Assembly: GCA_012798435.1 (NCBI GenBank)
Contig: JAAZNF010000087.1
Coordinates: 1 to 64,000, forward strand
DNA: 64,000 bases
Direction: 5' to 3'
Origin: Myxococcales bacterium
GTDB lineage: Bacteria > Myxococcota > B64-G9
Under the pieces are notes generated by a model. That model was not told the DNA's origin. It ran no database searches and saw only the letters and a program-made list of their open reading frames with translations. The translations under genes and the position numbers were made by a program. This document shows, one piece after another, positions 15,775-24,456 of this stretch (positions are counted from its first letter, which is position 1; each line of letters opens with the position of its first letter).

Positions 15775-16278
15775 GTGAACCGGATGCGTGCATGCCGAGT
15801 CTTTTTCGTGATCCTTTGCTGCGCCGGCGGGATGTGCGCCTGCGGTGGCGGGGGAAGCTCGTGCGGTCCGGCCTCGGCCCAGGTGACCCGGATCATCGAC
15901 GGCGACACGCTGGAGATCGCGAGCGGCGAGAAGCTGCGCCTGCTCATGGTCAACGCGCCGGAGATCACCGCCGGCAAGAACGAGTGCTACGGCACCGAGG
16001 CCCGCGACTACAACGTGCAGATGGTGCAGGGCCGCACCGTGAAACTCGCATACGACAAGCAGTGCCGCGACATCTACGACCGCCTGCTGGCCTGGGTGGA
16101 GGTGGACGGCCGCGACCTCAACCTCACCCTGGTGGAGCGCGGCTACGCCTGCGTGCTGTACATCCCGCCCAACGGAGAGGCGCGCCAGTCGGAGTTCCGT
16201 CAGGCGGAGGCCGAGGCGCAGCTCGCCCACCGCGGCCTGTGGGGCGCCTGCCAGCCGGAGGAGATCTTCTGTGAGTGA
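15775..16278 (+). CDS. Small thermonuclease-family (SNase) lipoprotein
   Basis: A 167-residue SNase with a Cys-rich signal region (CCAGGMCAC). Active-site positions: Asp42 and Asp44 in IDGDT, Arg55, Glu63 and Arg103 are kept, but the Ca ligand equivalent to Asp40 of staphylococcal nuclease is Asn60 (LMVNAPEI), so metal use may differ. Extra cysteines (30, 71, 98, 126) suggest disulphides in the envelope. The GTG start at 15775 follows GGGGTGAGG at 15757-15765; an ATG at 15784 is possible. Its last codons overlap the start of the barrel protein gene (GTGAGTGA), indicating coupled translation. It is flanked by inverted copies of repeat family B. Confidence 0.82.
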   Translation: MNRMRACRVFFVILCCAGGMCACGGGGSSCGPASAQVTRIIDGDTLEIASGEKLRLLMVNAPEITAGKNECYGTEARDYNVQMVQGRTVKLAYDKQCRDIYDRLLAWVEVDGRDLNLTLVERGYACVLYIPPNGEARQSEFRQAEAEAQLAHRGLWGACQPEEIFCE

Positions 16279-18553
16279 CTTTTTCCCGGTACGGTCTTCC
16301 ACCGTCACCCCAACGCGCGACCGACCGCGCTGGCTGTGTGGGCCCCACGGCCGATCGCGCCCTGACCCGCGCCGCGGGTGGCTCGTTCTGCTGGGCTCGC
16401 TCCTTCTCGCCGCGGCTCCGCCTGCGCTCGGTGCGGACTACGGCGTGTTCGTAGAGGCCGAGACGGAGGAGGACCTGCTCGAGCTCCTGCGCGCCGACGA
16501 GATCGACCAGGACAGCTACGAGACGCTGACCGAACTTCTCAACGACGGGGTGGACCTCAACAGTGCCAGCCGCGAGGAATTGTACGCGCTGCCCAACCTG
16601 AGCTACGCCGACGTGGACGCCATCCTGGCCTTCCGCAAGGAGAACGGCGAGATCCGCGACCCGATCGAGCTCGTCTCCTCGGGCACGCTCACCAAAGAAT
16701 TGCTCCTCTCCATCGCGCCGTTCCTCATCGTGAGCGAGCCCGGAGAGCCGGCCACGGTGTCCACCCGGGCCCGGCTCCGCTACCGCACTACCTTCGTGGC
16801 GGGGGACGAGATCGTGCCGCCCATGATGCTCTCGGGCAACCTCTCCACCCTGCGCCACCTGGACGCCGGCCTCACCGGCGTGCTCACCCGCAACACGCTC
16901 GGCGAGGTGCGGGCCGATCCCAACTCATTCCGCGACGGCCTGTCGGCGGCGGCGCCCGGGGTCAAGCTGCAACCGGCCAAGTACTACGTGCAGTGGAAGG
17001 ACAGCCACCTGCACCTGGTGGCCGGCACCTACCGCATCGGCTTCGGGCAGCGTCTGGTGTTCGACAACACCGGTCGCTACGTCCCGCACGGGATCCGTGT
17101 CGACGACACCATCTACTACTCCCAGGACCTGAGCCTGGCCTGCCGCGAGAGCGCCGGGGAACTCACCCAGAGCCCGTGCAGCGGGGACCTGCTCTACTCC
17201 TACCAGGCCCCCGACTACCGCTGGACCGACCGGCTGCGCGGGTTCGCCGCCGGCTACCGCAGCGGCGACACCTTCGGGCAGGGTTTTTCGGTCCACGCCT
17301 TCGGCTCGTGGGTGAGCCGCGGGGTGTACCAGTACGAGCTCTTCCGCCCCGACCGCTGCGACGACCCCGAGCGCGACGACGATCCCGCCTGCAAGGCGCC
17401 GCCGGTGTACAAGCGCCAGGACGACCCGGCCGCGGCCGCGCCCACCTTCAAGTACATGACGCTGCCGGATCTCTTCGACGACCTCCTGGCGGGCGGCAAC
17501 TTCACCTACTTCTTCGACCGGCGCACCCACCTCGGTGTCACCGGCTACGGCGACGTGCTGCGCTGGAAGGTCGAGGGCATGGAGCTCGACTTCCAGGAGT
17601 ACTCCCGCTACCCCTACGGCGGGCCGTTCGGCGCGGTGGGGCTCGACGCGGCCTGGGGCGCGGGCAACATGGACGTGGCGTTGGAGGTGGCCCGCTCCTT
17701 CGACGGCACCCCGACCGGCGGCGGTTTCGCCGGCATCCTGCGCGGCACCGCCAACTGGAAGAAGCAGGAGATCGAGGGCGTGCTGCGCGCCTACGCCGGG
17801 GGCTACAAGAACCCCTATGCCCGCCCCATCGCCGAGCCCGACGAGTACGGCGGGTTGCGCTCGGCGGACGAGCTGGGCCTGCGCCTCAAATACCGCGCCA
17901 TCATCGACGATCTGCGGCTCAACTCCATGCTGGACTTCTGGGCGCCGCCCTCGAGCTGGACGCCCAAGATGGCCGCGCGCGTGCGCGCCGAGTACGAGGT
18001 CGAGACCTGGTTCCGGCCGGGGTTGTGGGTGGAGTACCAGGACAAGGATCTGGGGCCTGCCGAGGCGGGCGTGGACGAGTGCTTCGATTATTCATCCCAG
18101 ACCATCGCCGGCGAGGTCAGCCCGTGCGCCGGAAAGAAGCTCAAGTTCGGCGGCCAGGCCGCCTTGCTGCCGCGAAAGAGCCTCTCGTTCGTCGGCCGCG
18201 CCGAGATGCGACTGGTGTCCGACCCGGCGGTGGCTTCGCGGGGCGAGGATTTTCGCAAGGACATGGTGGCCTACCTGTGGGTCACCGTCCGGCCGGTGGA
18301 GAGCCTGCGGCTGCGGCTGCGTGTGCGCTACCTCAACGAGGATCTCGGCGTCTCGGAATCCGGCGAGGACTCGCTGTGGTGGTTTGTCGAGGCGGCCTGG
18401 GGGTTCGAGAAGACCTTCCGCGCCAAGTTCCGCGCCGAGCTGTACACCCTGCTCGACGACCGGGACAGCACGCAGCAGCGGCAGGCCTCGTTCCGCCTGG
18501 GCGGGCACCCGAGCGACCTGTGGCTCAGGCTCGAGCTCGAGTACCGCTTCTGA
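16271..18553 (+). CDS. Helix-hairpin-helix outer-membrane beta-barrel protein
   Basis: 760 residues. After a long Arg/Pro-rich n-region comes a signal peptide core (LVLLGSLLLAAAPPALG). Residues about 90-160 form a ComEA-like helix-hairpin-helix unit (LNSASREELYALPNLSYAD, then ILAFRKENGEI and a second half), a fold that binds DNA backbone. The rest is rich in alternating aromatic strands (KYYVQWKDSHLHLV, FRLGGHPSDLWLRLELEYRF) and ends in Phe, the usual outer-membrane insertion signal, so a barrel is inferred. HhH plus barrel next to two exported nucleases suggests a surface DNA receptor or channel. The GTG start overlaps the preceding nuclease gene. A copy of repeat B lies inside codons 15-30, lengthening the n-region. 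Confidence 0.72.
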   Translation: MSDFFPVRSSTVTPTRDRPRWLCGPHGRSRPDPRRGWLVLLGSLLLAAAPPALGADYGVFVEAETEEDLLELLRADEIDQDSYETLTELLNDGVDLNSASREELYALPNLSYADVDAILAFRKENGEIRDPIELVSSGTLTKELLLSIAPFLIVSEPGEPATVSTRARLRYRTTFVAGDEIVPPMMLSGNLSTLRHLDAGLTGVLTRNTLGEVRADPNSFRDGLSAAAPGVKLQPAKYYVQWKDSHLHLVAGTYRIGFGQRLVFDNTGRYVPHGIRVDDTIYYSQDLSLACRESAGELTQSPCSGDLLYSYQAPDYRWTDRLRGFAAGYRSGDTFGQGFSVHAFGSWVSRGVYQYELFRPDRCDDPERDDDPACKAPPVYKRQDDPAAAAPTFKYMTLPDLFDDLLAGGNFTYFFDRRTHLGVTGYGDVLRWKVEGMELDFQEYSRYPYGGPFGAVGLDAAWGAGNMDVALEVARSFDGTPTGGGFAGILRGTANWKKQEIEGVLRAYAGGYKNPYARPIAEPDEYGGLRSADELGLRLKYRAIIDDLRLNSMLDFWAPPSSWTPKMAARVRAEYEVETWFRPGLWVEYQDKDLGPAEAGVDECFDYSSQTIAGEVSPCAGKKLKFGGQAALLPRKSLSFVGRAEMRLVSDPAVASRGEDFRKDMVAYLWVTVRPVESLRLRLRVRYLNEDLGVSESGEDSLWWFVEAAWGFEKTFRAKFRAELYTLLDDRDSTQQRQASFRLGGHPSDLWLRLELEYRF
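16315..16360 (+). repeat. GC-rich palindromic repeat family B, copy 2 (inside coding sequence)
   Basis: GCGCGACCGACCGCG and CACGGCCGATCGCGC flank the core GCTGGCTGTGTGGGCC. It lies within the first 30 codons of the barrel gene, before the hydrophobic signal core, so it is translated. Confidence 0.65.
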
Positions 18554-18562
18554 GAAAGATGT

Positions 18563-19387
18563 TCACGGGGGCGAGGTGAGTACGCGCCGTACCCGTTCGA
18601 ACACCGCCGGGTGCAAGAGGTAGCTGTAGTGCGTGGCGGGGGTGAGATCGATGTGCTCGCTCCCCGGCAGGATGGCCGACTCGGCCGGCAGCACGAAGAG
18701 ATCGTTCCGGCTCCACAGACACACCACGCGGATCCGCGCGGGTAGCGGCTTTTGGGCGAGGCGCGAAAGCAGCTCGCTCCCCGGGCGCAGGTCGTGCAGG
18801 ATCGGGGTGTTCCCGTAGCGGGCCGGGTAGGTGCCCTGGTGCGGGCTCCCCAGCGTGACGAGCGTTTGCACCGACGGGCCCAGGCGGTGATCGGCGATGG
18901 CCAGCCGCGCCACGATCCCGCCCAGCGAGTGGGCCACCATGTCCACCTTCTTCTCGCCGGTGACCCTGCGCACCTTCCGCACCAGGCCGGCGAGGTGTCT
19001 GGCCCGCTCGCGCATCCCCATGCCGGACTCAAAGTGGGCGGGGTAGCAGCGCCGGAAGCCGTGCAGCCGAAAGTACCAGCGCATGAGGCGGAAGGCCGCC
19101 CCCGTCGCGCCCAGTCCCGGGACGAAGACCACCGGCGTGTGGTCGTCGGCCGGCGCGGGCCGGACCTCCTCGCCGCGGGTAAAGAGCGAAAACGACAGCG
19201 CCGGGAGCTGGGCCAGGTGGCGCTTCACGTCGGGATCGATGGCGCGGTAGGCATCCGCGCTCTTCTCACCGATGATTTTAGCGGCCTTGACGATGGCCGA
19301 CCCCGTGGCCTGGAGCGCGCGCCTCGCCTTGTTCTTGCGCTCTGTCAGTATAACCTCCCGGTCGCAGCAGTGTAGGCTTTGCGACAC
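18563..19387 (-). CDS. Alpha/beta-hydrolase, lipase-like
   Basis: About 274 residues of the lipase/PGAP1-like alpha/beta-hydrolase group. The oxyanion strand is VVFVPGLG (about 86-93), the nucleophile elbow AHSLGG (Ser near 154), the acid probably Asp in SRNDLFVLP and the catalytic His in THYSYLLHP near the end. There is no clear signal peptide, although the N-terminus is basic and amphipathic. It probably hydrolyses lipid or other esters. Start uncertain: the GTG at 19387 has no visible ribosome site, whereas a CTG at 19348-19350 has GGAGG five bases upstream, so the real protein may be 12 residues shorter. Convergent with the barrel gene, 9 bases apart. Confidence 0.75.
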   Translation of the reverse strand: MSQSLHCCDREVILTERKNKARRALQATGSAIVKAAKIIGEKSADAYRAIDPDVKRHLAQLPALSFSLFTRGEEVRPAPADDHTPVVFVPGLGATGAAFRLMRWYFRLHGFRRCYPAHFESGMGMRERARHLAGLVRKVRRVTGEKKVDMVAHSLGGIVARLAIADHRLGPSVQTLVTLGSPHQGTYPARYGNTPILHDLRPGSELLSRLAQKPLPARIRVVCLWSRNDLFVLPAESAILPGSEHIDLTPATHYSYLLHPAVFERVRRVLTSPP

Positions 19388-19488
19388 AACGCGTCAACAA
19401 GCAAGAGGCCGAGGTCGCCAGATGACGAGGGCGGCGTGCCGGCGGACAATGCCAGAGTCCTGTCGGACAACCAGCTTTCCCAGCTTTC

Positions 19489-19530
19489 GGTTCCACCCAC
19501 CCCGGAAATTCCCCGGAAATTTCCCCCGTC
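19489..19530. repeat. REP-like CCCCGGAAAT repeat cluster
   Basis: GGTTCCACCCACCCCGG followed by two CCCCGGAAATT units resembles the second half of the REP-like repeats at 11 and 3155. It lies in the 230-base gap between divergent genes; nothing else is recognised in that gap. Confidence 0.4.
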
Positions 19531-19617
19531 TGGCGGGACGTTGCCACTGACGACGACACCGGGTTGGCGGCGCGGCGGGTTTGACAGGGGCGGCCGGGGC
19601 GATCTACGGTTCATGCC

Positions 19618-20388
19618 ATGAAAATCGAAAACGCGACAGCAATGGTGACGGGCGGAGCCTCGGGGCTGGGGCTTGCCACTGCGCGGGCGCTGCACGCGCT
19701 CGGCGCCAAGGTGGTCCTGGTCGACCTCGCGCCCGAGGAAACCGGACAGGCACTGGCCCGAGAGCTCGGCGAGCGGGCGCGCTACCAGCTCACCGACGTG
19801 GCCGACGATCAGTCGGCGCGTCGCGCGGTGGAGGCGACCGAGAAGGCCTTCGGCCCGGTGCGCATCCTGGTGAACTGCGCCGGCATCGCGGTGGCGCAGA
19901 AGATCCTGGGCAAGGAGGGGCCGGCGGACCTGGCCGCCTTCGCCAAGGTCATCGCGGTCAACCTCACCGGGACCTTCAACCTGATGCGCCTCGCCGCCGC
20001 CTCCATGGCCAGGGCCGAGCCCGACGCGGACGGTGCGCGCGGGGTGATCGTGAACACCGCCTCCATCGCCGCCTTCGACGGCCAGATCGGCCAGGCGGCC
20101 TACGCCGCCTCCAAGGGTGGCATCGTCGCCATGACGCTGCCGGCGGCCCGGGAGCTCGCGCGCCACGGCATCCGGGTGGTGACCATCGCGCCGGGGATCT
20201 TCGAGACTCCCATGCTGGCCAAGGTGCCGCCGGCCGCGCGGGCCACCCTGAGCGCCGAGGTGCCGTTTCCCTCCCGCCTCGGAAAGCCCGAGGAGTACGC
20301 CGCCCTGGTGCGCCACATCGTGGAGAACCCCATGCTGAACGGCGAGGTCATCCGCCTCGACGGCGCCCTGCGCATGGGCCGGCAATAA
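19618..20388 (+). CDS. Short-chain dehydrogenase, 3-hydroxyacyl-CoA dehydrogenase type II-like
   Basis: 256-residue classical SDR. Cofactor motif TGGASGLG (11-18), Asp after the second strand (VLVDLA) favouring NAD(H), NCAG near 84, catalytic Ser in [10 protein letters not shown], and YAASKGG (Tyr-x-x-x-Lys). The closing ETPML and [14 protein letters not shown] loops are typical of HSD10-type 3-hydroxyacyl-CoA dehydrogenases, which oxidise 2-methyl-3-hydroxybutyryl-CoA and related substrates in isoleucine and fatty-acid catabolism. Substrate is inferred from overall resemblance. It stands alone and is convergent with the pectate-lyase-like gene. Confidence 0.85.
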   Translation: MKIENATAMVTGGASGLGLATARALHALGAKVVLVDLAPEETGQALARELGERARYQLTDVADDQSARRAVEATEKAFGPVRILVNCAGIAVAQKILGKEGPADLAAFAKVIAVNLTGTFNLMRLAAASMARAEPDADGARGVIVNTASIAAFDGQIGQAAYAASKGGIVAMTLPAARELARHGIRVVTIAPGIFETPMLAKVPPAARATLSAEVPFPSRLGKPEEYAALVRHIVENPMLNGEVIRLDGALRMGRQ

Positions 20389-20411
20389 GGGCGCTCAGGA
20401 TTCGATGGCGC

Positions 20412-20439
20412 GCTCGGGTGCGGGTGCTAGCGCCCGAGC
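20412..20439. terminator. Possible bidirectional hairpin between convergent genes
   Basis: GCTCGGG (20412-20418) and CCCGAGC (20433-20439) form a strong stem spanning the stop codon of the leftward gene. There is no T-run on either side, so intrinsic termination is uncertain. Confidence 0.3.
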
Positions 20440-22025
20440 CGGCGGGCGAGCTGGTCTTCGTACAGCGACTGCGGGCGCAGCCACTCTCCCTGGTCAATCC
20501 CCTCACGGTAGTCCTCGGGCTCGGTGCCCTGGGCCTGGCCGAAGATGTCGGCAAGGTCGGTCACCACCTCGACCTCGCGCGTGCCGATGACGTAACCCCA
20601 GCCGAACTGCATGGAGCGCAGGGCGCCGCCCTGGAGGTTCCAGAACACCGTCTGGGTCGCGGTGTGGCCCGCCCCGGAGCTCTCCAGCCCTCGGTTGACC
20701 GCGCCCCAGCCGTCGCCGGTGACGGCCGAGTCGATGAGGTTGGCCATGGCCAGCGAGTGGTGGAACTCCGAAAACCCCATCATGCTGCCGTAGGTCCCCA
20801 CCGCCAGTCCCTCGCGGCTTTCAACTCGCAGAAAGACGCAGCCCGAGGTGCCGAAGTCCCAGTTCTGGATGAAGTTGTGCCGGCCGGCGATGCCCGCCGA
20901 GTCCGCGATCAGGATCTCGTTCGACTGGCGCACCTCGAAGAGGTAGCCGTTGCCCCCCGAGAGGCGGTTCTGGGCCCGCTGCAAGGTGCAGTCGGTCACC
21001 GTCACCCGGCGCGAGCGGTGCAGCAGAAAACCTCCCGATTGGAGGTGCGCGTCGCCCTCGGCCAGCGGTGAGGCGAACGAGGATACCCGGCGCAGCCAGC
21101 CGTCCTTCACCCAGAAGAATTCGAGTGCGTGCACCTGGTCGTAGGCGCGGGCCGCCGCGCCCGAGACGGCGTTGGAGAGGCCCAGGTCCTCGATGCCGAC
21201 CTCCGTAAGCCAGCCGCGCACTCTGCGCAGGCCGGCCCCGTCGCGCACGCGCAAGGGGTAGCGCAGCGGCACGTCGAGCCGGACCCGCGCGGGAGGGCCC
21301 GGCGCCACCGAGACCACCGTGCGCCGGAAGAACGTCCGCCACTGACCGGCCGAGACCGTCCACACCCCGCCCATGCCGTGCTCTTCGATCCAGGCGTCGC
21401 TCACGAGCTGGCCGAGGTCGATCTCGTCGCCGGGGGCGAGGTCCGCCACCTCCGCCAGCACGACCTCGCTCGCAAGGTTCTCGGCGTCTTGCGAGAGGGT
21501 GAGCAGCGGCCCTTCCTCCTCGCGGCCCATGACGCGGATGTCGCTCGAGTAGCTCGGGCCGTCGTCCATGGAAAAGAAGATCCGCGACCTCTGGGGCCCC
21601 TCGCCGCGCAGGATGATGTTCGAGGCTTCTACGGTGAGCGGGCCGTCGCAGCGGTACAGCCCTTCCGGGAACCACACCACGCCGCCGCCGGCCCGGGCCG
21701 CCTCGTCGATGGCCGCCTGGATGGCGGCGCGGCTATCGGCGGCCCCGGTGGGGTCGGCCCCCGCCCCCGTCACGTCGAAGAGAGGGCCCGCCACGTCGGG
21801 GATGGCCGCCTCGCCGGCGCGGTAGCCGGCGTAGGAGAAGTCGTGCAGGAAGCGGCCCTCGGTGTCGGCGAACCCCGGGCGCCAGTCGGGCGGGTAGAGC
21901 GCGGAGCGGAAACAGCGCGGGCAGTCCGGGTCGGTGTCGCTCCCCCCGTCGGTGGCGCCGCCGCTTCCGGTGCAGGCCGGTAGGGCGACCAGGGCAAGCG
22001 CAAGGTACATGAGCGGCCACCCCAT
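20427..22025 (-). CDS. Pectate-lyase-superfamily (right-handed beta-helix) lipoprotein
   Basis: 532 residues with lipobox LVALPAC and a short Gly/Asp linker. The core starts with the Pectate_lyase_3 pattern: ADSRAAIQAAIDEAARAGGG then VVWFPEGLYRC and NIILRGEG, followed by beta-helix repeats rich in Asn and Val (VTDCTLQRAQN, GRHNFIQNW). This fold serves polysaccharide lyases and hydrolases of family 28 type; catalytic residues cannot be assigned safely. Surface attachment and the neighbouring GH9 gene, transcribed the same way, point to plant or algal polysaccharide use. The start at 22025 gives the signal peptide. Confidence 0.78.
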   Translation of the reverse strand: MGWPLMYLALALVALPACTGSGGATDGGSDTDPDCPRCFRSALYPPDWRPGFADTEGRFLHDFSYAGYRAGEAAIPDVAGPLFDVTGAGADPTGAADSRAAIQAAIDEAARAGGGVVWFPEGLYRCDGPLTVEASNIILRGEGPQRSRIFFSMDDGPSYSSDIRVMGREEEGPLLTLSQDAENLASEVVLAEVADLAPGDEIDLGQLVSDAWIEEHGMGGVWTVSAGQWRTFFRRTVVSVAPGPPARVRLDVPLRYPLRVRDGAGLRRVRGWLTEVGIEDLGLSNAVSGAAARAYDQVHALEFFWVKDGWLRRVSSFASPLAEGDAHLQSGGFLLHRSRRVTVTDCTLQRAQNRLSGGNGYLFEVRQSNEILIADSAGIAGRHNFIQNWDFGTSGCVFLRVESREGLAVGTYGSMMGFSEFHHSLAMANLIDSAVTGDGWGAVNRGLESSGAGHTATQTVFWNLQGGALRSMQFGWGYVIGTREVEVVTDLADIFGQAQGTEPEDYREGIDQGEWLRPQSLYEDQLARRLGR

Positions 22026-22059
22026 GGAGCACCTGGTATGGTCTGCGGCAACCAGACAC

Positions 22060-22101
22060 ACGCCCGACCGCGCTGGCGGTGTGGGCCCCGCGGTCGGGCG
22101 T
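22060..22101 (+). repeat. GC-rich palindromic repeat family B, copy 3
   Basis: ACGCCCGACCGCG (22060-22072) and CGCGGTCGGGCGT (22089-22101) are perfect inverted arms around GCTGGCGGTGTGGGCC-like sequence. It lies in the gap between the GH9 and beta-helix genes and could end or attenuate transcription. Confidence 0.7.
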
Positions 22102-22153
22102 ACCCAAATGCCAGCCCGCGTCCCAACCGATTCCCGATGCGTATGAACCAGCA

Positions 22154-24325
22154 TCAGCTTCCGCTCATCACGAAGGACAGGAGCAGCACCAGCGGCCCCT
22201 GGTAGGCGGCCATGGGCTCGGTGATCTCCCAGGAGCAGGCACGGCACGCCGAACCGCTCCAGTCGCAGCCCACCGAGAAGTCGCGGTAGGCGTAGGCTGG
22301 CCGGCTGCGGTTGGGGATCTCGTAGGTGCACGAGTAGTAGTAGTTGGGGCCGCCCACCAGCAGACCGGGCGCCGGGCCGTAGCGCGAGGTCTGGGTGTCC
22401 TGCGGGTGGTAGGGGTAGAGCGGCTCGACCACGGCGGCGGGCTTGCCGTTGTACTGCGCGTTGCCGTGGTCGCCGTCGTTGCCGGTGTAGGAGAACCAGC
22501 CGTGGTAGAGCTGGAACGACGAGTGCTCGCCGCCGTAGGCCGCCATGTTGGTGAGGTACAGCATGTTCAGCGGGTTGAGGCCGAGCAGAAAGTGCAAATG
22601 CTTCAGGGCGCGCAGCTCGACCTGGGCGCGGCTGTGGCTGCCCAGTATGCCGAAGTGCGCGGCCATGAGCAGGTTGGCCCCGTACATGCCCTGGTGGCTG
22701 TTGCTGCCCCAACCCCAATCCCAGCCATCGGCGCTGCTCCCGAACATGCCGCCGTACACGCCCTCCTCCTCGAAGGCGCGCTCCACCAAGGCCGCGGCCA
22801 CCGCCGCGCCTACCCGGCTTTTGAGCGCCGCGGAGGCGTCCGCGTTGAGCAGCACGTGCCAGGCGCCGGCCGCGATGACGCGCTCGGCCGGCGTCACGCT
22901 CCAGGGGAGCTCCCCGTCCCAGGTGTCCCAGGCGAAGGCCTCGACCACGTCCTTCGCCGAGGTGCGGGCGGGGTCGAGGCGGTACACCGCCGCCGCCGCC
23001 GCCAGGCGCGCGCGCCGCTCGGTGGCGTTCTGGGGCGCGTAGGCGGCCAGCCACTCCCAGCCGTTCAGGGCCGCGTTGCGGTAGGCCTCCGCCCGGGCCG
23101 AGTCGCCCGCGGGACCGAAGAGCAGGGCCGCGTGCGCGAGGCACAGCACCGCGTTGCCGGTGGCCTCGCCGATGGTGACCCCGCCGCCGGACCAGTCGCC
23201 GCCGGAGGGCGAGGTGCAGTCGAAGTACACGCGCTCCTGGTCGGAGGCGCTGGGGGGCGAGGTGGCCGTGCCGCCGCGGCCCTTGGCCGAGGTCATGAAG
23301 TGCCCGTCGGGCCGCTGCATGCGCAGGTAGAAGTCGAGCTCCCAGGCCAGCTCGTCCAGAATGTCCGCGACACCGTTGCCGCTCTCGGGGATGTTGAGCT
23401 GTTGGTCCTTCCACGCGCCGGGGTTCACCTCGTAGGCGAACAGCATCTCGGGGACGCCGCGGCCCCACAGGGTCTTCTGGTAGTCGCCGGCGTCGTGCCA
23501 GCCGCCGTGGACGTCGAGCGCGCCGTGGTCGGGGGAGCCGGGGCCGGCGGGGGCGGCGTAGTCGGTGGCGTGGCAGGCGCCGTCGAGCCACTGGCCGCCG
23601 ATGCCGGCGAACCCGGCCAGCGCATCGGAAGCGTACGGGAGCGCCTTGTCGTGGTTGCAGCGCTGGAAGTAGAAGGACTTCATGGCCGCCGCCCCGGCGA
23701 CGTCATAGACGGTGCCGGCAATGGCGAAGGTGTACGAGCGCAGGTTGTCCCCGGGGAGGTACAGGTAGTAATCGCCCGGTTCGGTAACACTCGAGAAGTC
23801 GGCCAGCGCCACCCGGTCCACCGAGTCCTCGTCATTCTGGAGCGTGCCGCTGGTGACGCTCTGGGCGACGGTGTTGTCGGAGAGCCGGCGCAACTCGACG
23901 GTGCTGCCCTCGTGACCCAGCACTACGGCGATCTTGCGGTCCTGGGGCCGCCAGCCGAGGTGGTTGACCCGCAGGACGCCGCTAAGCGCCCCGAGCGGCT
24001 CCACCGGGCCGGCGTCGCCGCCGTCATCGCCGCCGCCATCCGGGCCCGCGTCTCCGTCCGGGCCGGCGTCCGCGCCGTCGGGCCCGGCGTCCGGTCCCGG
24101 ATCCCCGCCCGGGTCGCCCCCGGGGTCTCCGCCGGCGTCTTCTCCGTCGTCGCCCGCGTCCGGGCGCGCATCCCCGTCAGGGAGGACCGCGCCGTCGCCG
24201 TCCTCGGTGCTGCCGTCGCTCCCCGCGTCCCACACCTGGATGGTGCCCTGGTGGCAGGCGGTGAGCGCGGCGAGCAGAACGACGGCGTAGAGGAGCCGCA
24301 TCCAACGGAGCCCATGCGGGTTCAT
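22154..24325 (-). CDS. Glycoside hydrolase family 9 endoglucanase lipoprotein
   Basis: 723 residues. Lipobox ALTAC, then a low-complexity Asp/Gly/Pro linker of about 75 residues, an Ig-like CelD_N-type module (LRVNHLGWRP near 120, DYYLYLPGD) and the GH9 (alpha/alpha)6 barrel. GGWHDAGDY near 270 carries the family's catalytic Asp pair, and the C-terminal WEITEPMAAYQG carries the likely proton-donor Glu. It should cut beta-1,4-glucan. GGGAGG lies 6-7 bases before the ATG at 24325. The linker suggests surface display. Together with the beta-helix lipoprotein it forms a small plant-polymer degradation pair. Confidence 0.88.
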   Translation of the reverse strand: MNPHGLRWMRLLYAVVLLAALTACHQGTIQVWDAGSDGSTEDGDGAVLPDGDARPDAGDDGEDAGGDPGGDPGGDPGPDAGPDGADAGPDGDAGPDGGGDDGGDAGPVEPLGALSGVLRVNHLGWRPQDRKIAVVLGHEGSTVELRRLSDNTVAQSVTSGTLQNDEDSVDRVALADFSSVTEPGDYYLYLPGDNLRSYTFAIAGTVYDVAGAAAMKSFYFQRCNHDKALPYASDALAGFAGIGGQWLDGACHATDYAAPAGPGSPDHGALDVHGGWHDAGDYQKTLWGRGVPEMLFAYEVNPGAWKDQQLNIPESGNGVADILDELAWELDFYLRMQRPDGHFMTSAKGRGGTATSPPSASDQERVYFDCTSPSGGDWSGGGVTIGEATGNAVLCLAHAALLFGPAGDSARAEAYRNAALNGWEWLAAYAPQNATERRARLAAAAAVYRLDPARTSAKDVVEAFAWDTWDGELPWSVTPAERVIAAGAWHVLLNADASAALKSRVGAAVAAALVERAFEEEGVYGGMFGSSADGWDWGWGSNSHQGMYGANLLMAAHFGILGSHSRAQVELRALKHLHFLLGLNPLNMLYLTNMAAYGGEHSSFQLYHGWFSYTGNDGDHGNAQYNGKPAAVVEPLYPYHPQDTQTSRYGPAPGLLVGGPNYYYSCTYEIPNRSRPAYAYRDFSVGCDWSGSACRACSWEITEPMAAYQGPLVLLLSFVMSGS

Positions 24326-24456
24326 GCCAGGCCTCCCGGATACTCTATTTAGCATAGGAGCATCGGGAAGCCGCGGCAAGATCTCGACCGGGCACGCTCT
24401 TCCTCTTTGAAAAAAAATCATCGGTAGCCCGCGGTGAACGGGCGGGCGGGGGCTCG

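Noticed and set aside
20427-23591. One 1054-codon minus-strand frame covering both the beta-helix and GH9 regions
   Set aside because: Only the last half is the real beta-helix lipoprotein. The first half is an Arg/Pro-rich shadow of the GH9 gene, which is in another frame; the signal peptide at 22025 marks the true start.
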